Notes: generated by a model not told the origin, from the letters alone. Counted from the first letter of the stretch, positions 8,253 through 16,411 are shown. The stretch is 64,000 nt of DNA from Arthrobacter oryzae (GCF_030718995.1 NZ_CP132204.1:4092001-4156000), one strand, 5' to 3'. Made by a program: numbers and translations.

Positions 8253-8972
8253 TTAGCTGGGATCCGGGCAAGGTTGAGCGGCGATCCTGGCGTTGCGTGC
8301 GCTGATGAAGCGGTTGCTCTTGGCCAGGTACTTCAGGTATTCGGTCTCGTCCTTCGGGACGGCCGGGGTTTTGAAATCATCGAAGTCGTGGAAGAAGTCG
8401 ATGTTCCCGTCATCCTTCAGAAGGTCCTGCAGCAGGAAGAACTGCACATATCCATCGAAGTCTCCGAACAGCTTGAAGAAGTTTTCGTACCTGTCTATGA
8501 CCTCTTCGAGGGGGTTCGGCTTCTGGCGGCCGCCGTACCAGCGCTTGATGCATTCCAGGGTGAGGTCGAAGCGGTCGGCGATCTTGCGGTTGAATCCGCG
8601 GGCGCCGTTGAGGGTCATCCTCCCGTCGACTTTGTTGCCCGGCAATACAATGTAGCTTCCAATCGTGTAGCCCAGCTGCTCTGGCAGGGCCTCCGGCGGG
8701 ATGTTCCTGATGATGCGCCCGGCCCGCTTGTGCAGCCTGGTGGTGATGGCGTCGCTGGCCATGAAGAAGACACCATGCGAGGACCTGTGCACCAGGTACG
8801 CATTGCGTTCAGGAGCCAGATCAAAGCGCCCGTTTGCGTAGGGCAGCTCCTTGCTCCACAACTTCCGGTGATAGCCCTTCAGGGTCGGGCTGTACTCGTC
8901 AGGGTCTTTGCCATTGGCGTCGGCGTCGACATTAAAGGTGGTGTCAATGCATTTGGTCTTCTCGTGTTCCAT
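8253..8972 (-). CDS. DUF6994-like hypothetical protein
   Basis: 239 residues, soluble. The N-terminus CIDTTFNVDADANGKDPDEYS and the central SPTLKGYHRKLWSKELP, plus YLVHRSSHGVFFMASD and GYTIGSYIVLPG, resemble a family of uncharacterised bacterial proteins I know as DUF6994. The C-terminal half is rich in Phe and Asp (FFKLFGDFDGYVQFFLLQDL). ATG 8972 is chosen over the upstream in-frame start at 9008 because GGGGGG lies 7 bases before it. Function unknown. Confidence 0.65.
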   Translation of the reverse strand: MEHEKTKCIDTTFNVDADANGKDPDEYSPTLKGYHRKLWSKELPYANGRFDLAPERNAYLVHRSSHGVFFMASDAITTRLHKRAGRIIRNIPPEALPEQLGYTIGSYIVLPGNKVDGRMTLNGARGFNRKIADRFDLTLECIKRWYGGRQKPNPLEEVIDRYENFFKLFGDFDGYVQFFLLQDLLKDDGNIDFFHDFDDFKTPAVPKDETEYLKYLAKSNRFISARNARIAAQPCPDPS

Positions 8973-9325
8973 CAGGTGTCCCCCCTGCTCGTCTGGCTTC
9001 GCGGTCACGACGTGGCAGGAGCGGAGGGGCTGAGCCAGCGCAGCTGGTGGCCGGAGAATCCCGTTCCTGCGTCGCTTTGATTATCTCTGTGGTGCTGGTG
9101 GGAATGCCTGTTACGGAGTGCGACACGACCTGATTCGTTACCGATGAGGAGCGCTTCTCTGGCTGCTTCGACGACTTCCTTGTCATTCCGCACGTTTTCC
9201 GGGCCTGGCCCGCGGCGAAGTACGGGTCCTGGATCACCACCCCGCTCTGGTGCGAATTCCTGCTGGCGTAACGAGTGGTGTCAGCACTACCGCAGGTGAC
9301 GGAGATGACGGTAATGTGAGTTGGT
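8973..9325. other. 353-bp gap with no confident gene
   Basis: On the - strand, reading from about 9240 down, one frame gives MVIQDPYFAAGQAR and a neighbouring frame continues ENVRNDKEVVEAAREALLIGN. This looks like an N-terminal gene fragment with a frame break at the GGCCCGG run near 9205 and no recognisable continuation. I see no RNA gene, no strong terminator and no clear promoter for the antitoxin at 9326. Confidence 0.3.
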
Positions 9326-10045
9326 ATGAAGCGTCATTCAGGCGATCCTGGAGGTATCAGGGTCACCGACCCCAACGCCCCGAAGGCCACCCCGACAGCC
9401 GCTGCACGAAGCGCGTCTGTTGCCGGTAAGAAGCAAGTGCGGCGATCACTGCCTGCAAAGACGGTTTACGTCACCGTCGAGCAGAAGTCCGGCCGATGGA
9501 AGGTGAAGCGGCGGGGTCCTCAGGCGAAACCGGAGGCCGTTCGCGCTGCCGAAGACCGGCTGCGCGAAGGTGAGCAGCAGCTCCGGCGGACCGCGCGCGC
9601 CCTTGCCGAGGTCCTGGAGCGCACCGGCCAGGGGCTGGAGGCCAGCCCCGAAGTGGCACGCTCCGTGCAGGCTTCCGAGAACCGTTGGCGCACCATCGCC
9701 CGGGAGTACGGGTTGCTGGACAGCCGCGCGGTCGCCGCCCTTCTTGGCGGCAGCGGGACCAACAGGAACAGGGCACACCAGCTGGCCAAGGAAGGCAGGA
9801 TCATCGGGGTGAAACGGGGGAGGGGCACCCTGTACCCGGGCTTCGAGTTCGACCACGGCGAAGTCAGACCCGTGATTGCCGAGGTCGCCGCCATCGGCCG
9901 GCGCAATCACTGGACGGACCCGCACTTGCTGCTGTGGCTGGCTTCCCCGAACGGGTACCTGGAAGGCCGTGTCCCGGCGCAGATGATGGATGACCCGGAC
10001 AGCATCCTCGAGGCAGCACGCCAGGATATGGCTGAACGTTGGTAG
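9326..10045 (+). CDS. antitoxin of the Xre/MbcA/ParS type, partner of RES toxin
   Basis: 239 residues. A basic disordered N-terminus is followed by a helical region (about 75-110, many Arg/Glu), then a DNA-binding-like segment LLDSRAVAALLGGSGTNRNRAHQLAKEGRI, and a C-terminal toxin-binding domain TDPHLLLWLASPNGYLEGRVP...DDPDSILEAARQDM, the layout of MbcA/ParS/Xre antitoxins. It overlaps the RES toxin start by 7 bases, the usual antitoxin-first order. It should neutralise the toxin and repress the operon. The ATG at 9326 has only a weak ribosome site. Confidence 0.7.
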   Translation: MKRHSGDPGGIRVTDPNAPKATPTAAARSASVAGKKQVRRSLPAKTVYVTVEQKSGRWKVKRRGPQAKPEAVRAAEDRLREGEQQLRRTARALAEVLERTGQGLEASPEVARSVQASENRWRTIAREYGLLDSRAVAALLGGSGTNRNRAHQLAKEGRIIGVKRGRGTLYPGFEFDHGEVRPVIAEVAAIGRRNHWTDPHLLLWLASPNGYLEGRVPAQMMDDPDSILEAARQDMAERW

Positions 10046-10677
10046 GGCCTGTCCCTGCGCCACCCAGTCCTTTTGATCCGCATCGGCTCGTCCTCCCCGA
10101 AGGCACCGTGCTGCACCGCGTCTACGGGGCAGGCCCCGACGGCACACGCCTCCCCACCTCGTTCAACCCGGGCCTGGGGGAGCGGACTAGGTTCGCTTTC
10201 TTCGGCGACGACCAGGGCGTGCCGGTTCCGGTCCTCTACGCTGCGGAGAACGTGGAAACCGCAGTCTGCGAATCGATAGTCCACCACCTTCCCGCCGCGG
10301 GCGGGACTGTCTTTCCCCGGCAATACGCCGACCGGATTGCTGCCGGTATCACGACGCTTCGGCCCCTCAGCCTGGCATCCTTCCGGGGTGTGGGCCTGCG
10401 GCACTTTGGCCTGGACCGGTCCCAGCTGACGGTCACGGATCCGGCCTGGTACGCCGACACGGTGAAATGGGCAGAGGCTGCCTGGAGGGCGGGCCTGGAC
10501 GGGTGCGTGTGGACCAGCCGCCGGCTGGACTCCGGGGCGGCCTACGTTTTTTTCGGCCGGGCCAGCGACGCCTTCGGGATCTCGGCAAGTGTTGCCCCGA
10601 AGGTTTTCCTCAACGGCCCGGACCTGGACTGGCTGATCGACTTCTGTGCCTTCATCAACATCGACGTCGAGCTCTGA
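10039..10677 (+). CDS. RES-domain toxin (NAD+-degrading family)
   Basis: 212 residues. The RES domain is visible as TVLHRVYG (about 28), the FNP...TRFAFF strand and VLYAAENVETAVCES, whose Glu is the conserved acidic residue of the family. Characterised RES toxins such as MbcT cleave NAD+ with phosphate and stop growth. The start is uncertain: TTG 10039 overlaps the antitoxin stop and implies translational coupling. The domain is full length and all core blocks are present, so the pair may be functional. Confidence 0.75.
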   Translation: MVGPVPAPPSPFDPHRLVLPEGTVLHRVYGAGPDGTRLPTSFNPGLGERTRFAFFGDDQGVPVPVLYAAENVETAVCESIVHHLPAAGGTVFPRQYADRIAAGITTLRPLSLASFRGVGLRHFGLDRSQLTVTDPAWYADTVKWAEAAWRAGLDGCVWTSRRLDSGAAYVFFGRASDAFGISASVAPKVFLNGPDLDWLIDFCAFINIDVEL

Positions 10678-10785
10678 CAAGGGTGACGCCCGCCCCCTCC
10701 AGGCACAAGGCCTGGGGTCTCACAGACTCTAGTTAAGAGGGAACGTCCTCCTGGCCCGGGTTTCCAGCCGTTTCAGTGTCGTAGC

Positions 10786-10855
10786 TGTCTCGTACAGTCT
10801 GTCTCATCAGGGCGTCTTGAAACTCCTTAAGGACTTGCGAGACGAGACGGGACAG
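10786..10855. promoter_or_regulatory. candidate res/crossover site of the serine recombinase
   Basis: Two direct copies of TGTCTC (10786 and 10800, 14 bases apart) are followed 30 bases later by the inverted TGCGAGACGAGACGGGACAG (10836-10855). Small serine recombinases usually bind clustered inverted subsites directly upstream of their own gene, and this cluster ends 9 bases before the start at 10865. It may also act as the operator of that gene. Confidence 0.4.
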
Positions 10856-10864
10856 GGGTCTGGC

Positions 10865-11785
10865 ATGAAACTGGGGTACGCGCGGATCAGCACCGGGGAC
10901 CAGAACGCCGCCATGCAGGTGGAGGCTTTGGTTTCGGCAGGGGTGGCAGAGGACAAGATTTTCGTGGACGAGATGTCCGGCGCGAAGTCCGCGCGGGAGC
11001 GTCCCCAGATGGCCCGGCTTCTGGAGTACGCCCGCGACGGCGACGAGATCTTCTGCTGGAGGATCGACCGGCTCGGCCGGTCCCTGGTCGATGTCGTCAA
11101 CACGGTCAACGACATCACCTCCCGCGGCATCCGGCTGTATTCGATCATGGACGGGGTTGACCCCTCCACAGCCCATGGACGGCTCCAGCTGGCCCTGTTC
11201 GCGAGCCTGGCCGAGTATGAACGCGAGCTCATCAACGAAAGGGTCAGGGCCGGGGTGATGGCAGCGAAGGCCCGCGGCGTCCACTTCGGGAAGCCGGCGC
11301 CCAAAGCGGAAACGGTGGAGACCAAGGTGCGGCTGTGCCGGCAGATGACGGCCGAAGGCATGTCCTCAATCGAAGCGGCTGAAGCGGTCAACTGGTCCAA
11401 GGCCACGATGTACAGGTATTTGAAGCAGGTCGGGGGCGGAATCACCTGTGGCCGGACCTGTACGCGCCCGCCGCGGCGTGTCCAAGTACGCGGGCCGCCG
11501 GCACGATCCGGCGCCTCGCGGCTGACTATCTGCGCATTTTCCCTTGTAGAGTCAACCCGCGGGGCCGTGTACGGGCGGCTGACTTCTCGGACCCGCGGGG
11601 CTTGTGCTGGGAATACGACGCGGGGGATACGGGATGACGAATACTGGCAACGATGTAGAAGGCCGTGCTCAGAACAAGCCGACAAGACCAAGATTGAAGT
11701 GGTACTGGAAACTTGCTGGTTTCTTGTTCTTTGGTTTCACGATCTTTTATATGTTGATGCCCGTTCTGAACTCATTTGGTATTGA
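10865..11785 (+). CDS. small serine recombinase (resolvase/invertase) with read-through tail
   Basis: The catalytic domain is complete: GYARISTGDQN with the Ser nucleophile near residue 8, then RIDRLGRSLVDV, GRLQLALFASLAEYERELI and the helix-turn-helix SIEAAEAVNWSKATMYRYL ending near residue 195. Family members of this type stop about here. The frame instead runs on for about 110 residues of Arg/Thr/Cys-rich sequence that overlaps the next gene in another frame, so the original stop was probably lost by a deletion near 11450. ATG 10865 is preferred over the upstream in-frame 10817 because AGGGG lies 6 bases before it. It probably acts on the repeats just upstream. Confidence 0.75.
   Translation: MKLGYARISTGDQNAAMQVEALVSAGVAEDKIFVDEMSGAKSARERPQMARLLEYARDGDEIFCWRIDRLGRSLVDVVNTVNDITSRGIRLYSIMDGVDPSTAHGRLQLALFASLAEYERELINERVRAGVMAAKARGVHFGKPAPKAETVETKVRLCRQMTAEGMSSIEAAEAVNWSKATMYRYLKQVGGGITCGRTCTRPPRRVQVRGPPARSGASRLTICAFSLVESTRGAVYGRLTSRTRGACAGNTTRGIRDDEYWQRCRRPCSEQADKTKIEVVLETCWFLVLWFHDLLYVDARSELIWY
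11528..11551 (+). repeat. 24-bp leader motif, copy 1
   Basis: ATCTGCGCATTTTCCCTTGT followed by AGAG. It matches copies 2 (12173) and 3 (15250) except for two T bases in place of G. It lies about 83 bases upstream of the start at 11634. TAGAGT at its 3' end could serve as a -10 element. Confidence 0.5.
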
Positions 11786-12060
11786 AAGCCTTCGATGTGA
11801 CGTCATTTCAGCAAGATCCCATACAAGCTCTGGTGGGACTAGAGGCTCGGCTTCGACAGCCGGTGTTCTGGTAGAGACGACTAACTGCGGGACGATGCAT
11901 GTATCCGAGGGTGTGTCGTTCGACAATCAAGACGAGGTTGCAGCGTCCTTCAAAAGGTGGGAGCGAATACGAGTTCGACCTTGGCTGGTTCTCACGAGTG
12001 GCGACCAAGGACATCAGGCACGAAATCCCCTCAGTGCGGGGCTATCGCTTAGCAAATTAA
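11634..12060 (+). pseudogene. hypothetical membrane protein with a frameshift in an A-run
   Basis: ATG 11634 follows GGGGGAT by 5 bases. The protein has a basic N-terminus, one membrane helix (LAGFLFFGFTIFYMLMPVL, about 26-44) and an extracytoplasmic part with two Cys (SLRCDV, TTNCGT). After SFDNQDEVAASFK the annotated frame becomes Arg-rich. Skipping one A of the AAAA at 11952-11955 gives EYEFDLGWFSRVATKDIRHE and a clean stop at 12058-12060. The shifted sequence is clearly more protein-like, so the gene carries a +1 frameshift or the assembly has one A too many. Family unknown. Confidence 0.6.
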
Positions 12061-12064
12061 CAGG

Positions 12065-12172
12065 GTCTTGAAGGAGTACGGCGCTGAGGAGCCGGTGGTC
12101 GCCGCCGTGATGAAGCCGCCGAAAGGCAGGTCCCGATACATCGACAAGAGCATGCTGCCAGCCCGGGACTAA
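12065..12172 (+). pseudogene. 3' fragment of an unidentified gene
   Basis: A 35-codon frame reads KEYGAEEPVVAAVMKPPKGR, then SRYIDKSMLPARD and TAA. The composition is ordinary and protein-like but it has no proper start or upstream frame, so it looks like the tail of a deleted gene. It ends exactly at copy 2 of the leader motif. Confidence 0.3.
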
Positions 12173-12196
12173 ATCTGCGCATGTTCCCTGGTAGAG
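12173..12196 (+). repeat. 24-bp leader motif, copy 2
   Basis: ATCTGCGCATGTTCCCTGGT followed by AGAG. It shares 19 consecutive bases with copy 3. It lies 18 bases before the GTG at 12215, with GGAGGGG between. If TAGAGA is a -10 box, the leader would be only about 12-15 bases long. Confidence 0.5.
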
Positions 12197-12214
12197 ACCG
12201 ACGGAGGGGACACC

Positions 12215-13028
12215 GTGGAGCAGCTCGCATTGATGACGGAATCTGACCAGGACCAAGCGCCAGGCCAGGAGTCTGTTCTGGCCGAAGCCCCCTCAGCGGC
12301 GTTCGTCTACAACCCCTGGAAGATGGAGGACGTCCGTCGGCTGTCCATCAACCTCGCGGACGGGACGAAAGTCGGATACCTGGATGTCGCCACGTTGGAC
12401 GCTGTACCCGAGCAGGGATCCTCCGAAGGGTTGTTGCAGCTCGCCCTCGCCGGTTTGTCGCCTGCGGCTGCAGAGCGGAGCTTCGTCCAGGGAGCCCATC
12501 TCGGTGACGCGCCTGCGCCCGCTAAACCGGAGCCGGCTTACGTGCTGCCCTGGACTGACCTTGCAAGCAACCGGCCCGGCCAGCTGATCGAGAACCTGGA
12601 CGATGCTTCCTACCGTGCAGACGTCGCGGGGGAGCAGCGCACTGCAGGGGTCCTGGCGGGCCTGGAGCACGAAGGCTATCGGGTGCTGCACGCCGTCCCG
12701 TTGAGTCCGCGGAAAGACATCGACCATCGGGTCATCGGGCCGACCGGGATGTGGGCCACCAACGCCAAGGCCACCACGGAGGACGTCGCGGCCAAAGCCG
12801 ACGGCGCCGTGTATTCAGACGGCTACCGGCAGAAGTGGATTGAAGCTTGCGGTGCGGCCGGTGGTGGCCGTGTGGTCAAGCATCGGAGTATCCAGCTCAT
12901 CCACTCATCTCGTCGCCGGCGACGACCTCTGCGCCGTAATTACCGGTGACCCGACTTTCCCTGCAGCCTGGGTGGAGGTCGTCTACAACGTCGCCCGACG
13001 CTCCGACACCTGGACGGCCAACCATTGA
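12215..13028 (+). pseudogene. NERD-domain protein gene with a frameshift
   Basis: GTG 12215 follows GGAGGGG. The N-terminal 130 residues have no recognised domain. Then comes a NERD (nuclease-related) domain: GVLAGLEHEGYRVLHAVPLS, DIDHRVIGPTGMWATNAKA and SDGYRQKWIEA. At about 12846-12858 the frame breaks. The continuation VRPVVAVWSSIGVSSSSTHL...VAGDDLCAVITG, the usual last strands of NERD, is one frame over and stops at 13028. One extra base would explain it. Left as is, the protein ends in an Arg-rich tail at 12949. The NERD fold resembles PD-(D/E)XK nucleases. Confidence 0.65.
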
Positions 13029-13058
13029 GCCGTCGCCTACGCTTGTGCTCAGGGGGAT

Positions 13059-13883
13059 ATGACTGTGCTGAAAAGATTTGACCAATGGGACGTGCGGCAC
13101 CTTCGCGGCGGAATGATCGCCTTGATGCTGGCGGCGTTCTGGTGGTTATTCCACCACTGGCTGGTTGAGGCATCACTCGTTTTCGCGTTGGCGGCGGCCT
13201 ACGCCGTGCTCGTGTACCGATTCGCCGCCGCATCAGAGCGCACGTCCCAGGTCATGCTCTGGTCGTGCCTCGTGAACTACATCGCGTTGATCACCATCGA
13301 GGATGCCGTTCTGGGCTTCCCCGCGGCCGGGCCATGGCTCCTGGGCTTTATCGGCGGCGCAATCGCAGGCGGTTACGTGTGGACCGGGCCGCGTGCCGGT
13401 GCGGAATACAATCAGGTGCATAAACGCAAGCCGGAAGCTGACGGAAGCTTCACCGGCGGGCGGCGCCTGGCGGTGATCAACGGGGTCTGCGCGCTTGCGC
13501 TGCTCGGCATCGGGACGGCCCAGATCGTTGTGCTGTCACCAACGATGCCTGCTGCAGTCGTCCTTGCCGGCGCGGTCGCTGTCGGCTGGGCTCTGTTCCG
13601 GTTCCCGCCCACAGTGCCGGCCAGGAACGGTCTCCTTCTGGTCTTGCCTGTCGTGTGGTTTGCGTTGACGTTCGTCGGGGGCGCCACCGATCAGATGGCC
13701 TTGCCGCATGCATGGGCCTACGGCGCCCTCGCCGGCATCCTCATCGGCGGCAGGTACTGGACAGGGCCACGGCTGGGGCAGCCCCGGCCCCCTTTCAACG
13801 GCCAGAGCAAGCGCCGCAGACGGAAGCGCAGACCAAAGCAAAAGGAAACACAGAAGCGCGCAGTTTCGGCTCCAACGGAGTAA
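13059..13883 (+). CDS. hypothetical membrane protein with an internal duplication
   Basis: 274 residues with about 7-8 membrane helices in two halves. Each half ends in a near-identical helix and motif: FIGGAIAGGYVWTGPRAG at about 97-114 and LAGILIGGRYWTGPRLG at about 224-240. The C-terminus is a long basic tail (KRRRRKRRPKQK). ATG 13059 has GGGGG only 2 bases away; GTG 13065 would have better spacing and lose two residues. No family recognised. It probably leads an operon with the genes at 13927 and 14838. Confidence 0.6.
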   Translation: MTVLKRFDQWDVRHLRGGMIALMLAAFWWLFHHWLVEASLVFALAAAYAVLVYRFAAASERTSQVMLWSCLVNYIALITIEDAVLGFPAAGPWLLGFIGGAIAGGYVWTGPRAGAEYNQVHKRKPEADGSFTGGRRLAVINGVCALALLGIGTAQIVVLSPTMPAAVVLAGAVAVGWALFRFPPTVPARNGLLLVLPVVWFALTFVGGATDQMALPHAWAYGALAGILIGGRYWTGPRLGQPRPPFNGQSKRRRRKRRPKQKETQKRAVSAPTE

Positions 13884-13926
13884 GACGTCGATCTCGAAAG
13901 ACAAGACTGCCAGCAAGGGGGATGCC

Positions 13927-14808
13927 ATGACCAAGTACGTCGGCTACATCAACATGACAAAGAAGCAGGCCGAGGCTGCCTTCCAGGAGTACCTGGACGA
14001 GCGCGGGCCGGCATTGGAGCGGCTGCGGGAGGCCCTGGCGGCCGACGGCCAGGCCCCGGACGTCGTCCTGGACGGGACGGTCGAGAGCCTGGTTCCCCTG
14101 TGGCGGTGGATCCTGGCCCACCTCACCGTCGCGGACGCCCCCGGAGCGACAGACACGACCAGCGTGCCACGGGAACAATGGCCCTCCTGGGCGCGGTACG
14201 GCGGCGAGACGGTAGGGAAACTCTCGCTGGAGTCGCTGGTCCTGCTCGACGGGCTGGTGTCCTATCTGGGCGACGTCGTGCAGCAGCGCGCGCCCGAGGC
14301 GCGGTGGGCGGTCGCGCACCACCGCATCAAGCGGTACCACCTCAACAAGCACCCTGTTCTGGTCAGCGGCACGGGGGAGGACCACCACTTCCTCCCGGAT
14401 CTTTTGAGGGCCCGCGCCCACGGCCACATCACGGGCTTCCGCGAGTCCCCGGATGACGCCATGGCCGACTACGCACGTGGCCTTATCGGGCAGTTGAACC
14501 GAGGCGACCAGCCGGACGATGAGGAAATGGCCGAGCCGGAGCCGCTCGTCGAGGTCGAGGACCTGGGTGATGACGAGCTCCGCGGCCGGGAGCTTGAAGT
14601 GGCGCTGCGGGAGGACATCGTCTATGAGCACAACCGGGTGGTGGGCCGCATGCTCAAGGCCCTCAAGGAGGAGGACGGCGTCACCCGCGTCATCCGCGAG
14701 GACCGTGAGATCCTCCTGGTCGCCACACCGACCTGGACTACCACGCAGCTTCAGGACTGGGTGGCACGCTATCTTCAGGACAACATCCGCGACCTGCGGC
14801 TGGCCTAG
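13927..14808 (+). CDS. hypothetical cytosolic protein
   Basis: 293 residues, soluble and acidic (EEMAEPEPLVEVEDLGDDEL near residue 200). The N-terminus YINMTKKQAEAAFQEYLDER is helical. A middle block has RIKRYHLNKHPVLVSGTGED. The C-terminal 70 residues are charged helix and a WTTTQLQDWVARYL segment. ATG 13927 follows AGGGGGA by 5 bases. I recognise no domain. It ends 29 bases before the DUF4259 gene, likely in one transcript. Confidence 0.6.
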   Translation: MTKYVGYINMTKKQAEAAFQEYLDERGPALERLREALAADGQAPDVVLDGTVESLVPLWRWILAHLTVADAPGATDTTSVPREQWPSWARYGGETVGKLSLESLVLLDGLVSYLGDVVQQRAPEARWAVAHHRIKRYHLNKHPVLVSGTGEDHHFLPDLLRARAHGHITGFRESPDDAMADYARGLIGQLNRGDQPDDEEMAEPEPLVEVEDLGDDELRGRELEVALREDIVYEHNRVVGRMLKALKEEDGVTRVIREDREILLVATPTWTTTQLQDWVARYLQDNIRDLRLA

Positions 14809-14837
14809 AACAGCCAGATCAACAGAAGGAGCAAGAC

Positions 14838-15236
14838 ATGGGTGCATGGGGATTTCAGGCCTTCGAGAACGACGATGCCCTGGACTGGCTGGTAGAGCTT
14901 GAAGCTGGCGGGGCTGAGGTCGTCCGCCAGGGCCTGAACGCTGTCGCCGACGGCTACATCAACGCACCTGACGGGAGTGTCGCTGTTGCGGCCGCAGAGA
15001 TCACCGCCGCAGCGCAGGGGACCCCGCACGGCGACCTGCCCGAGGACGTGGCAACATGGGTGACCGCACACGGGGCCGAGCTCACGGCTGAAGACGCGCA
15101 GCTCGCCCTCGAGGTGGTTGAACGGGTTGCCGGCGAGGAGTCCGAGCTTGCCGAACTGTGGGACGAGGCGGGGGAGCCGGAATGGAAGGAACCCCTCGAC
15201 AACCTCTCCGAAAGACTGCGGGCAGCACTGACGTAA
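14838..15236 (+). CDS. DUF4259 domain protein
   Basis: 132 residues. The N-terminus MGAWGFQAFENDDALDWLVE is the signature of DUF4259, whose members start MGxWG and contain NDDAxDW. The remainder is an acidic helical domain ending EWKEPLDNLSERLRAAL. GAAGGAG lies 7 bases before the ATG. DUF4259 proteins are small cytosolic proteins of unknown role, often beside immunity-like genes. Confidence 0.8.
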   Translation: MGAWGFQAFENDDALDWLVELEAGGAEVVRQGLNAVADGYINAPDGSVAVAAAEITAAAQGTPHGDLPEDVATWVTAHGAELTAEDAQLALEVVERVAGEESELAELWDEAGEPEWKEPLDNLSERLRAALT

Positions 15237-15249
15237 CACCAGGCCGATC

Positions 15250-15272
15250 TTCTGCGCATGTTCCCTGGTGAG
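15250..15272 (+). repeat. 24-bp leader motif, copy 3 (one base shorter)
   Basis: TCTGCGCATGTTCCCTGGT at 15251-15269 is identical to copy 2 and is followed by GAG. It starts 70 bases upstream of the start at 15320. It keeps the strand and order of the other two copies. Confidence 0.5.
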
Positions 15273-15319
15273 ACCACTTCGAAAACGACCCGCGGCTGAA
15301 GGCCACGAAAATAGGAAGC

Positions 15320-16075
15320 ATGAAAAAGAACACCATGGCGGGGAGCAAGTCCCGGAACGAGATCTGGTACTACTCCATCTTCGGTACCGTGGTCCTGATC
15401 GGCACCGTTGCGCTCATGCTGTTCGGCGTGAACCACCGGGTATCAGATGACATCGGGCCCCTGTCTGCCGGTCTGGTTCTTAGCACCTGTGTCTTCCGCT
15501 TCGGCCTGCCCTGGAAGTGCCTCTACTTCCCGTCCCTTGCATCGTTCTTTGTCGTCGCTCTGATGTTGGGGCAGCCCGGACTCATGTGGTGTGGCGGTTA
15601 TATTGCGGGGTCGCAGTTTGGTGTCGCCTGGCGGATGGCAGTCGTCGAGCGAAAGCCGAAGCCCAAATGGACTGTGAACGGTCGGGGCGTCGACACGCTG
15701 GCCCGGGCGCGGAAGGCAGCCACGGAAGCGCTGCGCTCACTGGACGGCACCAAGCGTGAGGGGGTCGTCGTAGAGCATGGCCCGGCTCGCTTTGAGGTTG
15801 CCGGAGCCCTGCCATCGAAACTGGTCTGCCACCGGAATCCCGATGCCGGCAGCGACTTTTCCTGGGCGATCCTGTCCCGGACCGGAACCGGCACTGGCGA
15901 GTCGGTAGAAGTTCCGATCGGCCGGATGAAGGGCTTCATCCCATTGCAGTACGTCCACGATCTTGGCCCTGTGGAGGCCGCTCTCAATGACTTCCTGAAC
16001 GATCCGGGGGCTGAGTCGCTGGGGCCGGAGTGGAACACGGACCCGGTCGCCTTCGACCTGCGGCTTCACGTCTAG
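15320..16075 (+). CDS. hypothetical protein with N-terminal membrane helices
   Basis: 251 residues. Three hydrophobic segments lie at about 17-37, 44-64 and 68-92 (YSIFGTVVLIGTVALMLFGV and LYFPSLASFFVVALMLG), followed by a cytosolic domain of about 140 residues (ARARKAATEALRSLDGTKRE, IGRMKGFIPLQYVHD). AGGA lies 4 bases before the ATG; a second ATG is at 15335. The GGYIAGSQFGVAW helix resembles the repeated helix in the 13059 product. Function unknown. Confidence 0.55.
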   Translation: MKKNTMAGSKSRNEIWYYSIFGTVVLIGTVALMLFGVNHRVSDDIGPLSAGLVLSTCVFRFGLPWKCLYFPSLASFFVVALMLGQPGLMWCGGYIAGSQFGVAWRMAVVERKPKPKWTVNGRGVDTLARARKAATEALRSLDGTKREGVVVEHGPARFEVAGALPSKLVCHRNPDAGSDFSWAILSRTGTGTGESVEVPIGRMKGFIPLQYVHDLGPVEAALNDFLNDPGAESLGPEWNTDPVAFDLRLHV

Positions 16076-16105
16076 AGCAAACATCCCTGAATGGAGACCC
16101 AAGTG

Positions 16106-16411
16106 ATGGAAAACCCCATGTTCGCCAATGCAGACACATACTTCCGTCAGATCGAAGCTCCGGTCCGCAAAGGATTGTTCATGCGCGGGCGTTTCATGTT
16201 TGAAGTCATGACAGCGCCCGGAGTAACCCGCCTCGTGGCACTGGGAGAGCTGGGTGAAGCCCTCGGGTATGGCCCCCAACACTCCCGAAAGGACTTCCAG
16301 GAGTGCCGGCTCACAGCCGCCCGGCTCCTTCGCGAAGGCCGAAGTGACGCCTGGGTGCACTACTCAAGCGCTCAAGTGGTGCCGGACGAGTCGCTGCGGG
16401 ATGTCACATGA
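16106..16411 (+). CDS. small hypothetical protein
   Basis: 101 residues, soluble: YFRQIEAPVRKGLFMRGRFM, then TRLVALGELGEALGYGPQ and WVHYSSAQVVPDE. ATG 16106 has GGAG 11 bases upstream; an in-frame ATG at 16091 lacks one. It lies 30 bases after the 15320 gene on the same strand. No family recognised. Confidence 0.45.
   Translation: MENPMFANADTYFRQIEAPVRKGLFMRGRFMFEVMTAPGVTRLVALGELGEALGYGPQHSRKDFQECRLTAARLLREGRSDAWVHYSSAQVVPDESLRDVT

Noticed and set aside
11634..12071. Unshifted long version of the 11634 gene as intact
   Set aside because: The tail after the A-run is Arg/Trp/Leu-rich and ends beyond a natural stop in the shifted frame, so a frameshift is the better reading.
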